A stretch of DNA of 64,000 nucleotides from Yamagishiella unicocca (GCA_003116995.1 BDSL01000147.1:1-64000), one strand, 5' to 3'; positions 1-13,058 are shown, counted from the first letter of the stretch. Numbers and translations: made by a program. Notes: generated by a model not told the origin, from the letters alone.

Positions 1-3000
1 TTAGCAGTACAGTACCAGAATGTACGGCAAGTATGGCAATATTATACTCATTTTGTTCAGGAGAAGAAATCAAGGCAGATGGTGTCGTCAAAAAAATTTT
101 TGGGGGTGGGATTGGCCCCGAAACCATGGATAAACCATCAGGAAACCTAAAGTATAACCTAGGACCAAAAATTATTTTTCTTGGCCATTGGTCCTTAATT
201 AGGAATATAATATATTTATAATATTATTGGATCGATCTTGGGCCTGATTTGGCCACTGCTGTACATCTTGGGATTTATTAATAGGGTTTAGCAGTACAGT
301 ACCAGAATGTACGGCAAAGTATGGCAATATTATACTCATTTTGTTCAGGAGAAGAAATCAAGGCAGATGGTGTCGTCAAAAAATTTTTGGGGGTGGGATT
401 GGCCCCGAAACCATGGATAAACCATCAGGAAACCTAAAGTATAACCTAGGACCAAAAATATTTTTCTTGGCCATTGGTCCTTAATTAGGACATATAATAT
501 ATTTATAATATTATTGGATCGATCTTGGGCCTGATTTGGCACTGCTGTACATCTTTGGGATTTATTAATAGGGTTTAGCAGTACAGTACCAGAATGTACG
601 GCAAAGTATGGCAATATTATACTCATTTTGTTCAGGAGAAGAAATCAAGGCAGATGGTGTCGTCAAAAAATTTTTTGGGGGTGGGATTGGCCCCGAAACC
701 ATGGATAAACCATCAGGAAACCTAAAGTATAACCTAGGACCAAAAATATTTTTTCTTGGCCATTGGTCCTTAATTAGGACATATAATATATTTATAATAT
801 TATTGGATCGATCTTGGGCCTGATTTGGCACTGCTGTACATCTTTGGGATTTATTAATAGGGTTTAGCAGTACAGTACCAGAATGTACGGCAAAGTATGG
901 CAATATTATACTCATTTTGTTCAGGAGAAGAAATCAAGGCAGATGGTGTCGTCAAAAAATTTTTTGGGGGTGGGATTGGCCCCGAAAACCATGGATAAAC
1001 CATCAGGAAACCTAAAGTATAACCTAGGACCAAAAATATTTTTTCTTGGCCATTGGTCCTTAATTAGGACATATAATATATTTATAATATTATTGGATCG
1101 ATCTTGGGCCTGATTTGGCACTGCTGTACATCTTTGGGATTTATTAATAGGGTTTAGCAGTACAGTACCAGAATGTACGGCAAAGTATGGCAATATTATA
1201 CTCATTTTGTTCAGGAGAAGAAATCAAGGCAGATGGTGTCGTCAAAAAATTTTTTGGGGGTGGGATTGGCCCCGAAACCATGGATAAACCATCAGGAAAC
1301 CTAGAGTATAACCTAGGACCAAAAATATTTTTTCTTGGCCATTGGTCCTTAATTAGGACATATAATATATTTATAATATTATTGGATCGATCTTGGGCCT
1401 GATTTGGCACTGCTGTACGTCTTTGGGATTTATTAATAGGGTTTAGCAGTACAGTACCAGAATGTACGGCAAAGTATAGCAATATTATACCCATTTTGTT
1501 CAGGAGAAGAAATCAAGGCAGATGGTGTCGTCAAAATTTTTTGGGGGTGGGATTGGCCCCGAAACCATGGATAAACCATCAGGAAACCTAGAGTATAACC
1601 TAGGACCAAAAATATTTTTTCTTGGCCATTGGTCCTTAATTAGGACATATAATATATTTATAATATTATTGGATCGATCTTGGGCCTGATTTGGCACTGC
1701 TGTACGTCTTTGGGATTTATTAATAGGGTTTAGCAGTACAGTACCAGAATGTACGGCAAAGTATAGCAATATTATACCCATTTTGTTCAGGAGAAGAAAT
1801 CAAGGCAGTTGGTGTCGTCAAAAATTTTTTTGGGGGTGGGATTGGCCCCGAAACCATGGATAAACCATCAGGAAACCTAAAGTATAACCTAGGACCAAAA
1901 ATATTTTTTCTTGGCCATTGGTCCTTAATTAGGACATATAATATATTTATAATATTATTGGATCGATCTTGGGCCTGATTTGGCACTGCTGTACGTCTTT
2001 GGGATTTATTAATAGGGTTTAGCAGTACAGTACCAGAATGTACGGCAAAGTATAGCAATATTATACCCATTTTGTTCAGGAGAAGAAATCAAGGCAGTTG
2101 GTGTCGTCAAAAATTTTTTGGGGGTGGGATTGGCCCCGAAACCATGGATAAACCATCAGGAAACCTAAAGTATAACCTAGGACCAAAAATATGTTTTCTT
2201 GGCCATTGGTCCTTAATTAGGACATATAATATATTTATAATATTATTGGATCGATCTTGGGCCTGATTTGGCACTGCTGTACGTCTTTGGGATTTATTAA
2301 TAGGGTTTAGCAGTACAGTACCAGAATGTACGGCAAAGTATGGCAATATTATACTCATTTTGTTCAGGAGAAGAAATCAAGGCAGATGGTGTCGTCAAAA
2401 AATTTTTGGGGGTGGGATTGGCCCCGAAACCATGGATAAACCATCAGGAAACCTAAAGTATAACCTAGGACCAAAAATATTTTTTCTTGGCCATTGGTCC
2501 TTAATTAGGACATATAATATATTTATAATATTATTGGATCGATCTTGGGCCTGATTTGGCACTGCTGTACATCTTTGGGATTTATTAATAGGGTTTAGCA
2601 GTACAGTACCAGAATGTACGGCAAAGTATGGCAATATTATACTCATTTTGTTCAGGAGAAGAAATCAAGGCAGATGGTGTCGTCAAAAAATTTTTTGGGG
2701 GTGGGATTGGCCCCGAAACCATGGATAAACCATCAGGAAACCTAGAGTATAACCTAGGACCAAAAATATTTTTTCTTGGCCATTGGTCCTTAATTAGGAC
2801 ATAAAATATATTTAAATATTATTGGATCGATCTTGGGCCTGATTTGGCACTGCTGTACGTCTTTGGGATTTATTAATAGGGTTTAGCAGTACAGTACCAG
2901 AATGTACGGCAAAGTATAGCAATATTATACCCATTTTGTTCAGGAGAAGAAATCAAGGCAGTTGGTGTCGTCAAAAAATTTTTTGGGGGTGGGATTGGCC

Positions 3001-6000
3001 CCGAAACCATGGATAAACCATCAGGAAACCTAAAGTATAACCTAGGACCAAAAATATTTTTTCTTGGCCATTGGTCCTTAATTAGGACATATAATATATT
3101 TATAATATTATTGGATCGATCTTGGGCCTGATTTGGCACTGCTGTACGTCTTTGGGATTTATTAATAGGGTTTAGCAGTACAGTACCAGAATGTACGGCA
3201 AAGTATAGCAATATTATACCCATTTTGTTCAGGAGAAGAAATCAAGGCAGATGGTGTCGTCAAAAATTTTTTTGGGGGTGGGATTGGCCCCGAAACCATG
3301 GATAAACCATCAGGAAACCTAAAGTATAACCTAGGACCAAAAATATGTTTTCTTGGCCATTGGTCCTTAATTAGGACATATAATATATTTATAATATTAT
3401 TGGATCGATCTTGGGCCTGATTTGGCACTGCTGTACATCTTTGGGATTTATTAATAGGGTTTAGCAGTACAGTACCAGAATGTACGGCAAAGTATGGCAA
3501 TATTATACTCATTTTGTTCAGGAGAAGAAATCAAGGCAGATGGTGTCGTCAAAAAATTTTTGGGGGTGGGATTGGCCCCGAAACCATGGATAAACCATCA
3601 GGAAACCTAAAGTATAACCTAGGACCAAAAATATTTTTTCTTGGCCATTGGTCCTTAATTAGGACATATAATATATTTATAATATTATTGGATCGATCTT
3701 GGGCCTGATTTGGCACTGCTGTACATCTTTGGGATTTATTAATAGGGTTTAGCAGTACAGTACCAGAATGTACGGCAAAGTATGGCAATATTATACTCAT
3801 TTTGTTCAGGAGAAGAAATCAAGGCAGATGGTGTCGTCAAAAAATTTTTTGGGGGTGGGATTGGCCCCGAAACCATGGATAAACCATCAGGAAACCTAGA
3901 GTATAACCTAGGACCAAAAATATTTTTTCTTGGCCATTGGTCCTTAATTAGGACATATAATATATTTATAATATTATTGGATCGATCTTGGGCCTGATTT
4001 GGCACTGCTGTACGTCTTTGGGATTTATTAATAGGGTTTAGCAGTACAGTACCAGAATGTACGGCAAAGTATAGCAATATTATACCCATTTTGTTCAGGA
4101 GAAGAAATCAAGGCAGATGGTGTCGTCAAAACTTTTTTGGGGGTGGGATTGGCCCCGAAACCATGGATAAACCATCAGGAAACCTAGAGTATAACCTAGG
4201 ACCAAAAATATTTTTTCTTGGCCATTGGTCCTTAATTAGGACATATAATATATTTATAATATTATTGGATCGATCTTGGGCCTGATTTGGCACTGCTGTA
4301 CGTCTTTGGGATTTATTAATAGGGTTTAGCAGTACAGTACCAGAATGTACGGCAAAGTATAGCAATATTATACCCATTTTGTTCAGGAGAAGAAATCAAG
4401 GCAGTTGGTGTCGTCAAAAATTTTTTTGGGGGTGGGATTGGCCCCGAAACCATGGATAAACCATCAGGAAACCTAAAGTATAACCTAGGACCAAAAATAT
4501 TTTTTCTTGGCCATTGGTCCTTAATTAGGACATATAATATATTTATAATATTATTGGATCGATCTTGGGCCTGATTTGGCACTGCTGTACGTCTTTGGGA
4601 TTTATTAATAGGGTTTAGCAGTACAGTACCAGAATGTACGGCAAAGTATAGCAATATTATACCCATTTTGTTCAGGAGAAGAAATCAAGGCAGTTGGTGT
4701 CGTCAAAAATTTTTTTGGGGGTGGGATTGGCCCCGAAACCATGGATAAACCATCAGGAAACCTAAAGTATAACCTAGGACCAAAAATATGTTTTCTTGGC
4801 CATTGGTCCTTAATTAGGACATATAATATATTTATAATATTATTGGATCGATCTTGGGCCTGATTTGGCACTGCTGTACGTCTTTGGGATTTATTAATAG
4901 GGTTTAGCAGTACAGTACCAGAATGTACGGCAAAGTATGGCAATATTATACTCATTTTGTTCAGGAGAAGAAATCAAGGCAGATGGTGTCGTCAAAAAAT
5001 TTTTTGGGGGTGGGATTGGCCCCGAAACCATGGATAAACCATCAGGAAACCTAAAGTATAACCTAGGACCAAAAATATTTTTTCTTGGCCATTGGTCCTT
5101 AATTAGGACATATAATATATTTATAATATTATTGGATCGATCTTGGGCCTGATTTGGCACTGCTGTACATCTTTGGGATTTATTAATAGGGTTTAGCAGT
5201 ACAGTACCAGAATGTACGGCAAAGTATGGCAATATTATACTCATTTTGTTCAGGAGAAGAAATCAAGGCAGATGGTGTCGTCAAAAAATTTTTTGGGGGT
5301 GGGATTGGCCCCGAAACCATGGATAAACCATCAGGAAACCTAAAGTATAACCTAGGACCAAAAATATTTTTTCTTGGCCATTGGTCCTTAATTAGGACAT
5401 ATAATATATTTATAATATTATTGGATCGATCTTGGGCCTGATTTGGCACTGCTGTACGTCTTTGGGATTTATTAATAGGGTTTAGCAGTACAGTACCAGA
5501 ATGTACGGCAAAGTATAGCAATATTATACCCATTTTGTTCAGGAGAAGAAATCAAGGCAGATGGTGTCGTCAAAAAATTTTTTGGGGGTGGGATTGGCCC
5601 CGAAACCATGGATAAACCATCAGGAAACCTAGAGTATAACCTAGGACCAAAAATATTTTTTCTTGGCCATTGGTCCTTAATTAGGACATATAATATATTT
5701 ATAGTATTATTGGATCGATCTTGGGCCTGATTTGGCACTGCTGTACGTCTTTGGGATTTATTAATAGGGTTTAGCAGTACAGTACCAGAATGTACGGCAA
5801 AGTATAGCAATATTATACCCATTTTGTTCAGGAGAAGAAATCAAGGCAGATGGTGTCGTCAAAACTTTTTTGGGGGTGGGATTGGCCCCGAAACCATGGA
5901 TAAACCATCAGGAAACCTAGAGTATAACCTAGGACCAAAAATATTTTTTCTTGGCCATTGGTCCTTAATTAGGACATATAATATATTTATAATATTATTG

Positions 6001-8166
6001 GATCGATCTTGGGCCTGATTTGGCACTGCTGTACGTCTTTGGGATTTATTAATAGGGTTTAGCAGTACAGTACCAGAATGTACGGCAAAGTATAGCAATA
6101 TTATACCCATTTTGTTCAGGAGAAGAAATCAAGGCAGTTGGTGTCGTCAAAAATTTTTTTGGGGGTGGGATTGGCCCCGAAACCATGGATAAACCATCAG
6201 GAAACCTAAAGTATAACCTAGGACCAAAAATATTTTTTCTTGGCCATTGGTCCTTAATTAGGACATATAATATATTTATAATATTATTGGATCGATCTTG
6301 GGCCTGATTTGGCACTGCTGTACGTCTTTGGGATTTATTAATAGGGTTTAGCAGTACAGTACCAGAATGTACGGCAAAGTATAGCAATATTATACCCATT
6401 TTGTTCAGGAGAAGAAATCAAGGCAGATGGTGTCGTCAAAAAATTTTTTGGGGGTGGGATTGGCCCCGAAACCATGGATAAACCATCAGGAAACCTAAAG
6501 TATAACCTAGGACCAAAAATATTTTTTCTTGGCCATTGGTCCTTAATTAGGACATATAATATATTTATAATATTATTGGATCGATCTTGGGCCTGATTTG
6601 GCACTGCTGTACATCTTTGGGATTTATTAATAGGGTTTAGCAGTACAGTACCAGAATGTACGGCAAAGTATGGCAATATTATACTCATTTTGTTCAGGAG
6701 AAGAAATCAAGGCAGATGGTGTCGTCAAAAAATTTTTTGGGGGTGGGATTGGCCCCGAAACCATGGATAAACCATCAGGAAACCTAAAGTATAACCTAGG
6801 ACCAAAAATATTTTTTCTTGGCCATTGGTCCTTAATTAGGACATATAATATATTTATAATATTATTGGATCGATCTTGGGCCTGATTTGGCACTGCTGTA
6901 CATCTTTGGGATTTATTAATAGGGTTTAGCAGTACAGTACCAGAATGTACGGCAAAGTATGGCAATATTATACTCATTTTGTTCAGGAGAAGAAATCAAG
7001 GCAGATGGTGTCGTCAAAAAATTTTTTGGGGGTGGGATTGGCCCCGAAACCATGGATAAACCATCAGGAAACCTAAAGTATAACCTAGGACCAAAAATAT
7101 TTTTTCTTGGCCATTGGTCCTTAATTAGGACATATAATATATTTATAATATTATTGGATCGATCTTGGGCCTGATTTGGCACTGCTGTACATCTTTGGGA
7201 TTTATTAATAGGGTTTAGCAGTACAGTACCAGAATGTACGGCAAAGTATGGCAATATTATACTCATTTTGTTCAGGAGAAGAAATCAAGGCAGATGGTGT
7301 CGTCAAAAAATTTTTTGGGGGTGGGATTGGCCCCGAAACCATGGATAAACCATCAGGAAACCTAAAGTATAACCTAGGACCAAAAATATTTTTTCTTGGC
7401 CATTGGTCCTTAATTAGGACATATAATATATTTATAATATTATTGGATCGATCTTGGGCCTGATTTGGCACTGCTGTACATCTTTGGGATTTATTAATAG
7501 GGTTTAGCAGTACAGTACCAGAATGTACGGCAAAGTATGGCAATATTATACTCATTTTGTTCAGGAGAAGAAATCAAGGCAGATGGTGTCGTCAAAAAAT
7601 TTTTTGGGGGTGGGATTGGCCCCGAAACCATGGATAAACCATCAGGAAACCTAAAGTATAACCTAGGACCAAAAATATTTTTTCTTGGCCATTGGTCCTT
7701 AATTAGGACATATAATATATTTATAATATTATTGGATCGATCTTGGGCCTGATTTGGCACTGCTGTACATCTTTGGGATTTATTAATAGGGTTTAGCAGT
7801 ACAGTACCAGAATGTACGGCAAAGTATGGCAATATTATACTCATTTTGTTCAGGAGAAGAAATCAAGGCAGATGGTGTCGTCAAAAAATTTTTTGGGGGT
7901 GGGATTGGCCCCGAAACCATGGATAAACCATCAGGAAACCTAAAGTATAACCTAGGACCAAAAATATTTTTTCTTGGCCATTGGTCCTTAATTAGGACAT
8001 ATAATATATTTATAATATTATTGGATCGATCTTGGGCCTGATTTGGCACTGCTGTACGTCTTTGGGATTTATTAATAGGGTTTAGCAGTACAGTACCAGA
8101 ATGTACGGCAAAGTATAGCAATATTATACCCATTTTGTTCAGGAGAAGAAATCAAGGCAGTTGGTG
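1..8166. repeat. 289-bp tandem satellite array, left block
   Basis: Twenty-eight complete monomers of 287-290 bp plus an 85-bp partial one. Taking TTAGCAGTACAGTACC as the start, monomers begin at 1, 288, 575, 864, 1154, 1443, 1730, 2019, 2307, 2595, 2883, 3172, 3461, 3749, 4038, 4326, 4615, 4904, 5193, 5482, 5771, 6059, 6348, 6637, 6926, 7215, 7504, 7793 and 8082. Length changes come mainly from homopolymer T runs after GTCGTCAAAA. Two subtypes exist: one with GTATGGCAATATTATACTC, the other with GTATAGCAATATTATACCC. The array is open at the left window edge and ends abruptly at 8166. The roughly 116-codon minus-strand frames inside it follow only from the repetition and are not genes. Confidence 0.98.
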
Positions 8167-8169
8167 CCT

Positions 8170-8205
8170 TAAGTGTAACCTAGGGTTTTACTCTTAGGGT
8201 TAACA
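8170..8205. repeat. Degenerate telomere-like words at satellite edge
   Basis: Just inside the satellite boundary the sequence has CCTAGGGTTTT and, a few bases on, CTTAGGGTTA; AATTTAGGGTTTG occurs near 8440. These are single, spaced TTTAGGG-like words, not a tandem telomere. The same words recur in the right copy at +8454. They hint at a subtelomeric origin but prove nothing. Confidence 0.35.
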
Positions 8206-8511
8206 TCCTGTTTGTCTAACAGCATGTACATGTAATGCCACTGTCCATAGGGTGCCTTCAGGCATGCCTGGCTTCCAGCCATATCCAATCCACTACATAA
8301 CAGGATGCATGGTCTTGACCCAAGTCACAAACCGGGTCCTATTTGTGTAATTTTGATAATAGCCTCGTCACCTGGGAAGGCAGCCGGTTACCAGGGTAGG
8401 CAGGTTATCAGCCAGTTACCAGGGTAGGCCAGTTACAAAATTTAGGGTTTGTTACACGTAATTTTCATTAATGCTAAACCGGTGTCCTTTGCTGATAGTA
8501 GACAATAATCC

Positions 8512-8738
8512 CCGAAATCGTCTCCCCAGAGACCAAAATCTGTCTCCACATTTCAAGACCTGAAATGGTCTCCCGAGAGACCAAGATCTGCCTCCCCATT
8601 TCAGGACCCGAAATGGTCTCCCTAGAGATCAAAATCTGCCTCCCCATTTAAAGACCCGAAATGGTCTCCCAAGAGACCAAAATTTGCCTGCCCCAGTTCA
8701 TGACCTGAAATGGTGTCCCTCCCCAGTCCAAGACCCAA
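8512..8738. repeat. 48-bp minisatellite with hairpin units (left copy)
   Basis: About 4.6 degenerate units of 48 bp, each opening CCGAAATGGTCTCCC and closing CCCCATTTCAAGAC. Most units hold the inverted pair GGTCTC-CNNA-GAGACC, so each could fold into a short hairpin. No coding potential is seen. Confidence 0.85.
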
Positions 8739-8935
8739 AATGGTTACTGGGAGGGGTCGGTTACTGGGTGGTATGGTATGCCTAACTGGGTCCATTACTG
8801 GGGCCGATTACTGGCCCCAGTAACTGGGCAAGGGGGTCGCTTACTGGTAGGGGTTGCTTATGGGTCGACTGGCCAACCGGGAGTCAGTTAGAGGGGCCAA
8901 TTACCAGTCCCAGTAACCGGGCAAGGAGGGGGGGC
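8738..8935. repeat. GGTTACTGGG-rich degenerate repeat cluster (left copy)
   Basis: G-rich stretch with scattered GGTTACTGGG, ATTACTGG and the reverse form CCCAGTAACTGGGC. Related GGTTACCAGGGTAGGC words lie at 8380-8430. Spacing is irregular. The same cluster lies at 17192-17389. Confidence 0.6.
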
Positions 8936-9643
8936 AAACTGGGCCATAACATGGTCAAGTGCTCCCATAGGGATGGACACACCCATCCAGAGCATCTGTT
9001 TACGTTCCCTAGCCGTGTCCCTGGCCCATTCTCGAGCTGGTCCCTGGCCGGGGTACACCATCGCCCCATTAGCATCGCACCATCATGGGCAGTATGGTGT
9101 TGGACCTCTTAGCTTTAGAAAGGACAAAAACTCCAAGTCCTCATCAGATCTGTGCTTCTTTTTCTGCACCTGATGAAAGCTGGGAGCTGTATCTTCTGGA
9201 CTTCGTGTGGCTAAATGTTAAGTTGCTTGGTGTCCGGTCCAATGTAGTGGATGGGAAGCAACTGCCAACACTGGTCGGTCCGCACCAGCAGTAGTCCACA
9301 GCATTATTACCGGCACCACCTCTTGGTCTGGAACCCACTGTAACCCGTCTATCTGTCTTCCAACACTAATTTTCCCCTATGCATCAATCATACTTCCATG
9401 AACATGATTTAAACAGACTAGTTGCATGAGTAGTGCAGTGGTGGCAGACTGGCCATCCTGGCTTCCACCATACTGCCCATACTGGTCACCACCCCATCAG
9501 CCGCCCCATTATGCCCCATTACATCTGGGCCATGAACTCTAAAGATCCTGTTGTCATCGGCGATAAATTCCAGTTTATTTAGGAGCTGTGCATGTCATCG
9601 ATGTCCTTCGCTACTCAGGAATACCACTGGTCCACAGCACTAG

Positions 9644-9702
9644 CTACCAGCACTACCAGCACTACCAGCACTACCAACACTACCAACACTACCAACACCA
9701 CC
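9644..9702. repeat. CTACCAGCA 9-bp microsatellite (left copy)
   Basis: Six to seven units of a 9-bp repeat, CTACCAGCA shading into CTACCAACA and then CACCACC. Confidence 0.85.
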
Positions 9703-9937
9703 TTTCCTGCCTTGTACCGGTACACATTATTGTTATTTTCATGAGTGTTCCTGTCTACTTTCTTGCTCCATGGGGCTGTGACCACACCGGTTCTGTTCCA
9801 TAAAAATTCCATAACGCAACCCGGCTGCGTTGGTCAAGTAATGGGACTATTGTTAAAGGATGTAAATAGTCGAATAACACTAATGACGCTAATGGGGCGG
9901 TGTACGGTTATCGTCCGAAAGCTGCAAAAAACGACAC

Positions 9938-10687
9938 AGATCCAGACTACATGTGCCTAATATTGAGCTACTTGGCGTCCTGTTCAACGTAGTGGATGGG
10001 CAGCGACGGCCACCACTGGTCCACACTGGTCGACAGCGCTACCAGCAGCACTACCCGCACTACCCATGTAGCCAGTCTGCCTTCTAGTACTTACTTTCCT
10101 TATACAAATCATTCTTTACTACCATGGACAGGATTTAAACAGGCTAGTTGCATGGGTAGTCCAGTGGTGGCCGTCGCCGACCATACCAATACGCCGCCCC
10201 ATCAGCGTCACACAATTGACAGTAATATGATTTGTACTATACACGGATACGGTGAATCCGGTTAACACCGCGACCAGACCGGAACCGGTGTGGTCGTGGC
10301 GTGCGTTATGGAGTTCAAAAAAAACTCCATAACGCAACCCGGCCGCGCTGGTCGGGTAAAACAAGTACTGCGAATACTTTTTTCGACTAATGACATCCTT
10401 AGACAAGTTCATAACAGTATTACTTGACCAGCGCAGCCGGGTTGCTTTATGGAGCTTTTTATGGAACAGCACCGGTGTGGTCGCGGCGTTATGGAGCAGG
10501 AGAGTGGAACGAAATGATAACATAAATACAAAAATGATTTGTATAAGGAAAGTTAGTGTTAGAAACCATACTGCTTACATGGGTAGTGCTGGTAGTGCTG
10601 TGGACCAGTGGTGGCAGTCGCTTCCCATCCACTGCATTGGACAGGACACCAAGCAGCTCAATATTACGCACATGTAGTCTGGAAGAT
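9938..10687. mobile_element. Fold-back-like inverted repeat, possible non-autonomous element (left copy)
   Basis: The left arm (about 9938-10113, starting TCCAGACTACATGTGC) reappears inverted at about 10533-10687 with roughly 80% similarity by eye. Between the arms a second inverted pair (10325-10354 against 10426-10454, word GCAACCCGGCNGCGCTGGTC) forms an inner palindrome. Further partial copies lie at 9220-9310, 9420-9500, 9600-9860 and 10830-10920 in mixed orientation. No transposase ORF is present. A fold-back or MITE-type element with nested copies is the simplest reading, but target-site duplications were not identified. Confidence 0.5.
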
Positions 10688-11463
10688 ACATACAATTTCC
10701 AGCTGTCGCCAGCAATTTGCTGTTCCAGGACATCGACGACGATTTGGGGGTTAACAGGACGGAGACGTGTACAGCTCCTAAAGTGGAAGTTATTGAACAG
10801 GATCGTTCAAATGCACGCACACGTTCACGAGTCGTCAATGGGGCGGTGTACGGTCGCAGCTCGCGACTGCCACCACTGCATTACCCACGCAACACGACGC
10901 TGCACGACGCAACTAGCATGCTTTGATCATATCCGTTACTCATGTTCCTGAAGCCCCCAAGCTCGTCCGTTGTACCAGTCTAAATTAGTGTGGCGCGAAT
11001 CCGCGCGGCTGCATGAGGTGCCTACGGGAAGGTCCCCTATCCTGTAACGACACCTATCTCTCTGCACCACCACACCACCCCGCACGACCCTGCGCCAGCG
11101 GTGCTCCTGCCGGCCACTGCCCCGACCCCGTCTGGCCCTGGCCCTCCCGGCCCTGGTCCACCACCTCCCCAAAACGTAGTCTTTCCACAACACCACCAAC
11201 GCGCCTTGCGGAACCGTGGCACCCGCGACGCAGTCGCCAGTCACTGGCCTGGGTACCAGCAGGTCCAGTTGGTGCGGCAGGAGCCAATTGTCCCGAATGA
11301 CAGCGAGCACCGTGAATTTGAGTGTTACATGCCGGTGTAATCCCATCGACGGCCAGAAGACCTCAGCACAAACCAGACTAAGAGGCAGAACCATCGGGCA
11401 CATTGCCTGGCACTGAAGCAAGGAGACAAAAGAGATAGAAACCCAACTTCCTTGTGCTGGTCC

Positions 11464-11955
11464 TCACAGGACACCCCTCAAGGAGGCATGGCACCCAGCC
11501 GAACAGTGAGGCGGCTGAACAGCACAAGCTTGTCCATCCCAGGGACCTGCCAGCCCAGTCTGGTGCAGCAGGAGGGCGGTGACAGCGTCCACTGATGAGG
11601 GGGCCGTCTGAATGCTGGCAGGCTGGTGATTCACCGTGTGTGAGGCCATCCACCAGTCCAGAGGCACATCCAGGAGCAGGCTCTGCAGGGTCACCGCCAC
11701 CGCACCATGACAGCCCCAATCCACAAAAGCCGGCATGCTAGAAGCCGATGGCACCAGGGACACAGCGACTGGAGAGCGCCAATGAGCCCGAAGGAAAGCG
11801 CTGGGTGGCTTTGACCGGGGCATCCCCAGCGGGAATTTGGCGTCTATCGCCCAGCAAAGGGCAGCAAGGGCGGCCTCAGCGGCCAAAACATCACTCAGTG
11901 TCCGCAAACCATAGCAGGCGAGCAGAGAGGGATGGTGATACTCACCGGCCACCAC
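11464..11955 (-). CDS. Uncharacterised ORF in duplicated block (left copy), weak
   Basis: A 163-codon minus-strand frame of fairly protein-like composition (Ala/Leu-rich start, several Trp). It may be part of a gene, since a neighbouring minus-strand frame at 10936-11421 has similar composition, but no family is recognised and no exon chain could be built. The first codons read GTGGCCG followed by GTGAGT, which also resembles a splice donor, so the start is unsure. It could be chance in GC-rich DNA. Confidence 0.2.
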   Translation of the reverse strand: MVAGEYHHPSLLACYGLRTLSDVLAAEAALAALCWAIDAKFPLGMPRSKPPSAFLRAHWRSPVAVSLVPSASSMPAFVDWGCHGAVAVTLQSLLLDVPLDWWMASHTVNHQPASIQTAPSSVDAVTALLLHQTGLAGPWDGQACAVQPPHCSAGCHASLRGVL

Positions 11956-12994
11956 GTAGTGACTAGGGCGGGAAGTAGGGGTTGCCCCAGAGGGGAGCCG
12001 CCCAGCACAAGTGACCTTGTCGAATAATATTTTCGTTAGTATAGTTAAAGCAAGGACGAGGCAGTGCCAATATTACATCTGCCTAGGATTGGAAGTGATC
12101 CTGATCAACCCGAAGTGATCCTGGCCATGTTTGGGGTGTCCCCTCCTCTTGCACAGAAATTCGTTCCGACATCCATTGATTGTACAATAGAGGGCACTTA
12201 TTCTGTTGTTTAAGGGCCAGACCCATGGCTTACTGCACGCCGTGAAGGTGTGGTTTATTGCAGCTCATACTTTTTGGCAACACTGCTCGATAAGGTTTTA
12301 CAAACTGCAGGCATGTGGTACCCAGGCCCGTGATCCTGAAAAAGTATGTCCTGAGATTACAGACCTGCAAATCATTGCAAATTTGCAATCACGGATCTCC
12401 AACTGCAACCATTCACTATCACAACTGACCACCACACCCATGGAGATTTGCAAGTACCATGCACCCAAATACCTGTGCGCACATGCATCTAAGGATAAGC
12501 TGAGACCTCGCCACCAGCAGCACCCACATTGTTATCACCCCATTTCGTCATGAAGCGGCGTTTGTGATGAATCTTTCCCATGGCTACGTTTCCAGTCTGG
12601 CCAGGTTGCGTTCTGCTGTGAAGCGCAAACTCACAGACGCATCGTGGAGCTGCGCCCAGGCTGACCCCCACGTCCCACCATGCTTCCAGCTGCTGCTGTT
12701 TTCAACTCTGCAAAAGCTCCTTCCAGGCAACGCTGTGGGGATATATCCAAGGAACAACGGGTTGGTAAAACAATTTCGATGGGAAAAGTCTGGATATTCC
12801 CCGGCGCATCCTGCATGAGCCGGGCGCAACCTGATATCAGCTGTACACATTATCAGTACAACCTGTACAATTGTCGCATGTTGTGATGCAGCGTACCCGG
12901 ACACGGCAAATCATTGACAGTATATAGTTTGCAGCCTGCATTAGGTTCCCAATCCCAAGACCCAGCCCTAAACAATGCTTCAGCAACTACCAGG

Positions 12995-12999
12995 TTACA
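12995..12999 (-). terminator. Candidate TGTAA poly(A) signal, PAN3 fragment
   Basis: TGTAA on the minus strand shortly after the frame stop, the duplicate of the signal behind the intact PAN3. Confidence 0.3.
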
Positions 13000-13058
13000 C
13001 TCTTTATCAGTTACATATTTGCTGCCATTGTGCAGACCTGGAACATCTACAACACACT

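Noticed and set aside
345..8133. Many 64-116 codon frames in the satellite, on both strands
   Set aside because: They recur only because the monomer repeats, cross monomer boundaries and change with the 287-290 bp length; no family resemblance.
1..8166. CRISPR-like array of regular repeats
   Set aside because: The whole 289-bp unit is repeated with no unique spacers, and the setting is eukaryotic.
8170..8205. A telomere repeat array
   Set aside because: Only isolated TTAGGG-like words, with no tandem run.
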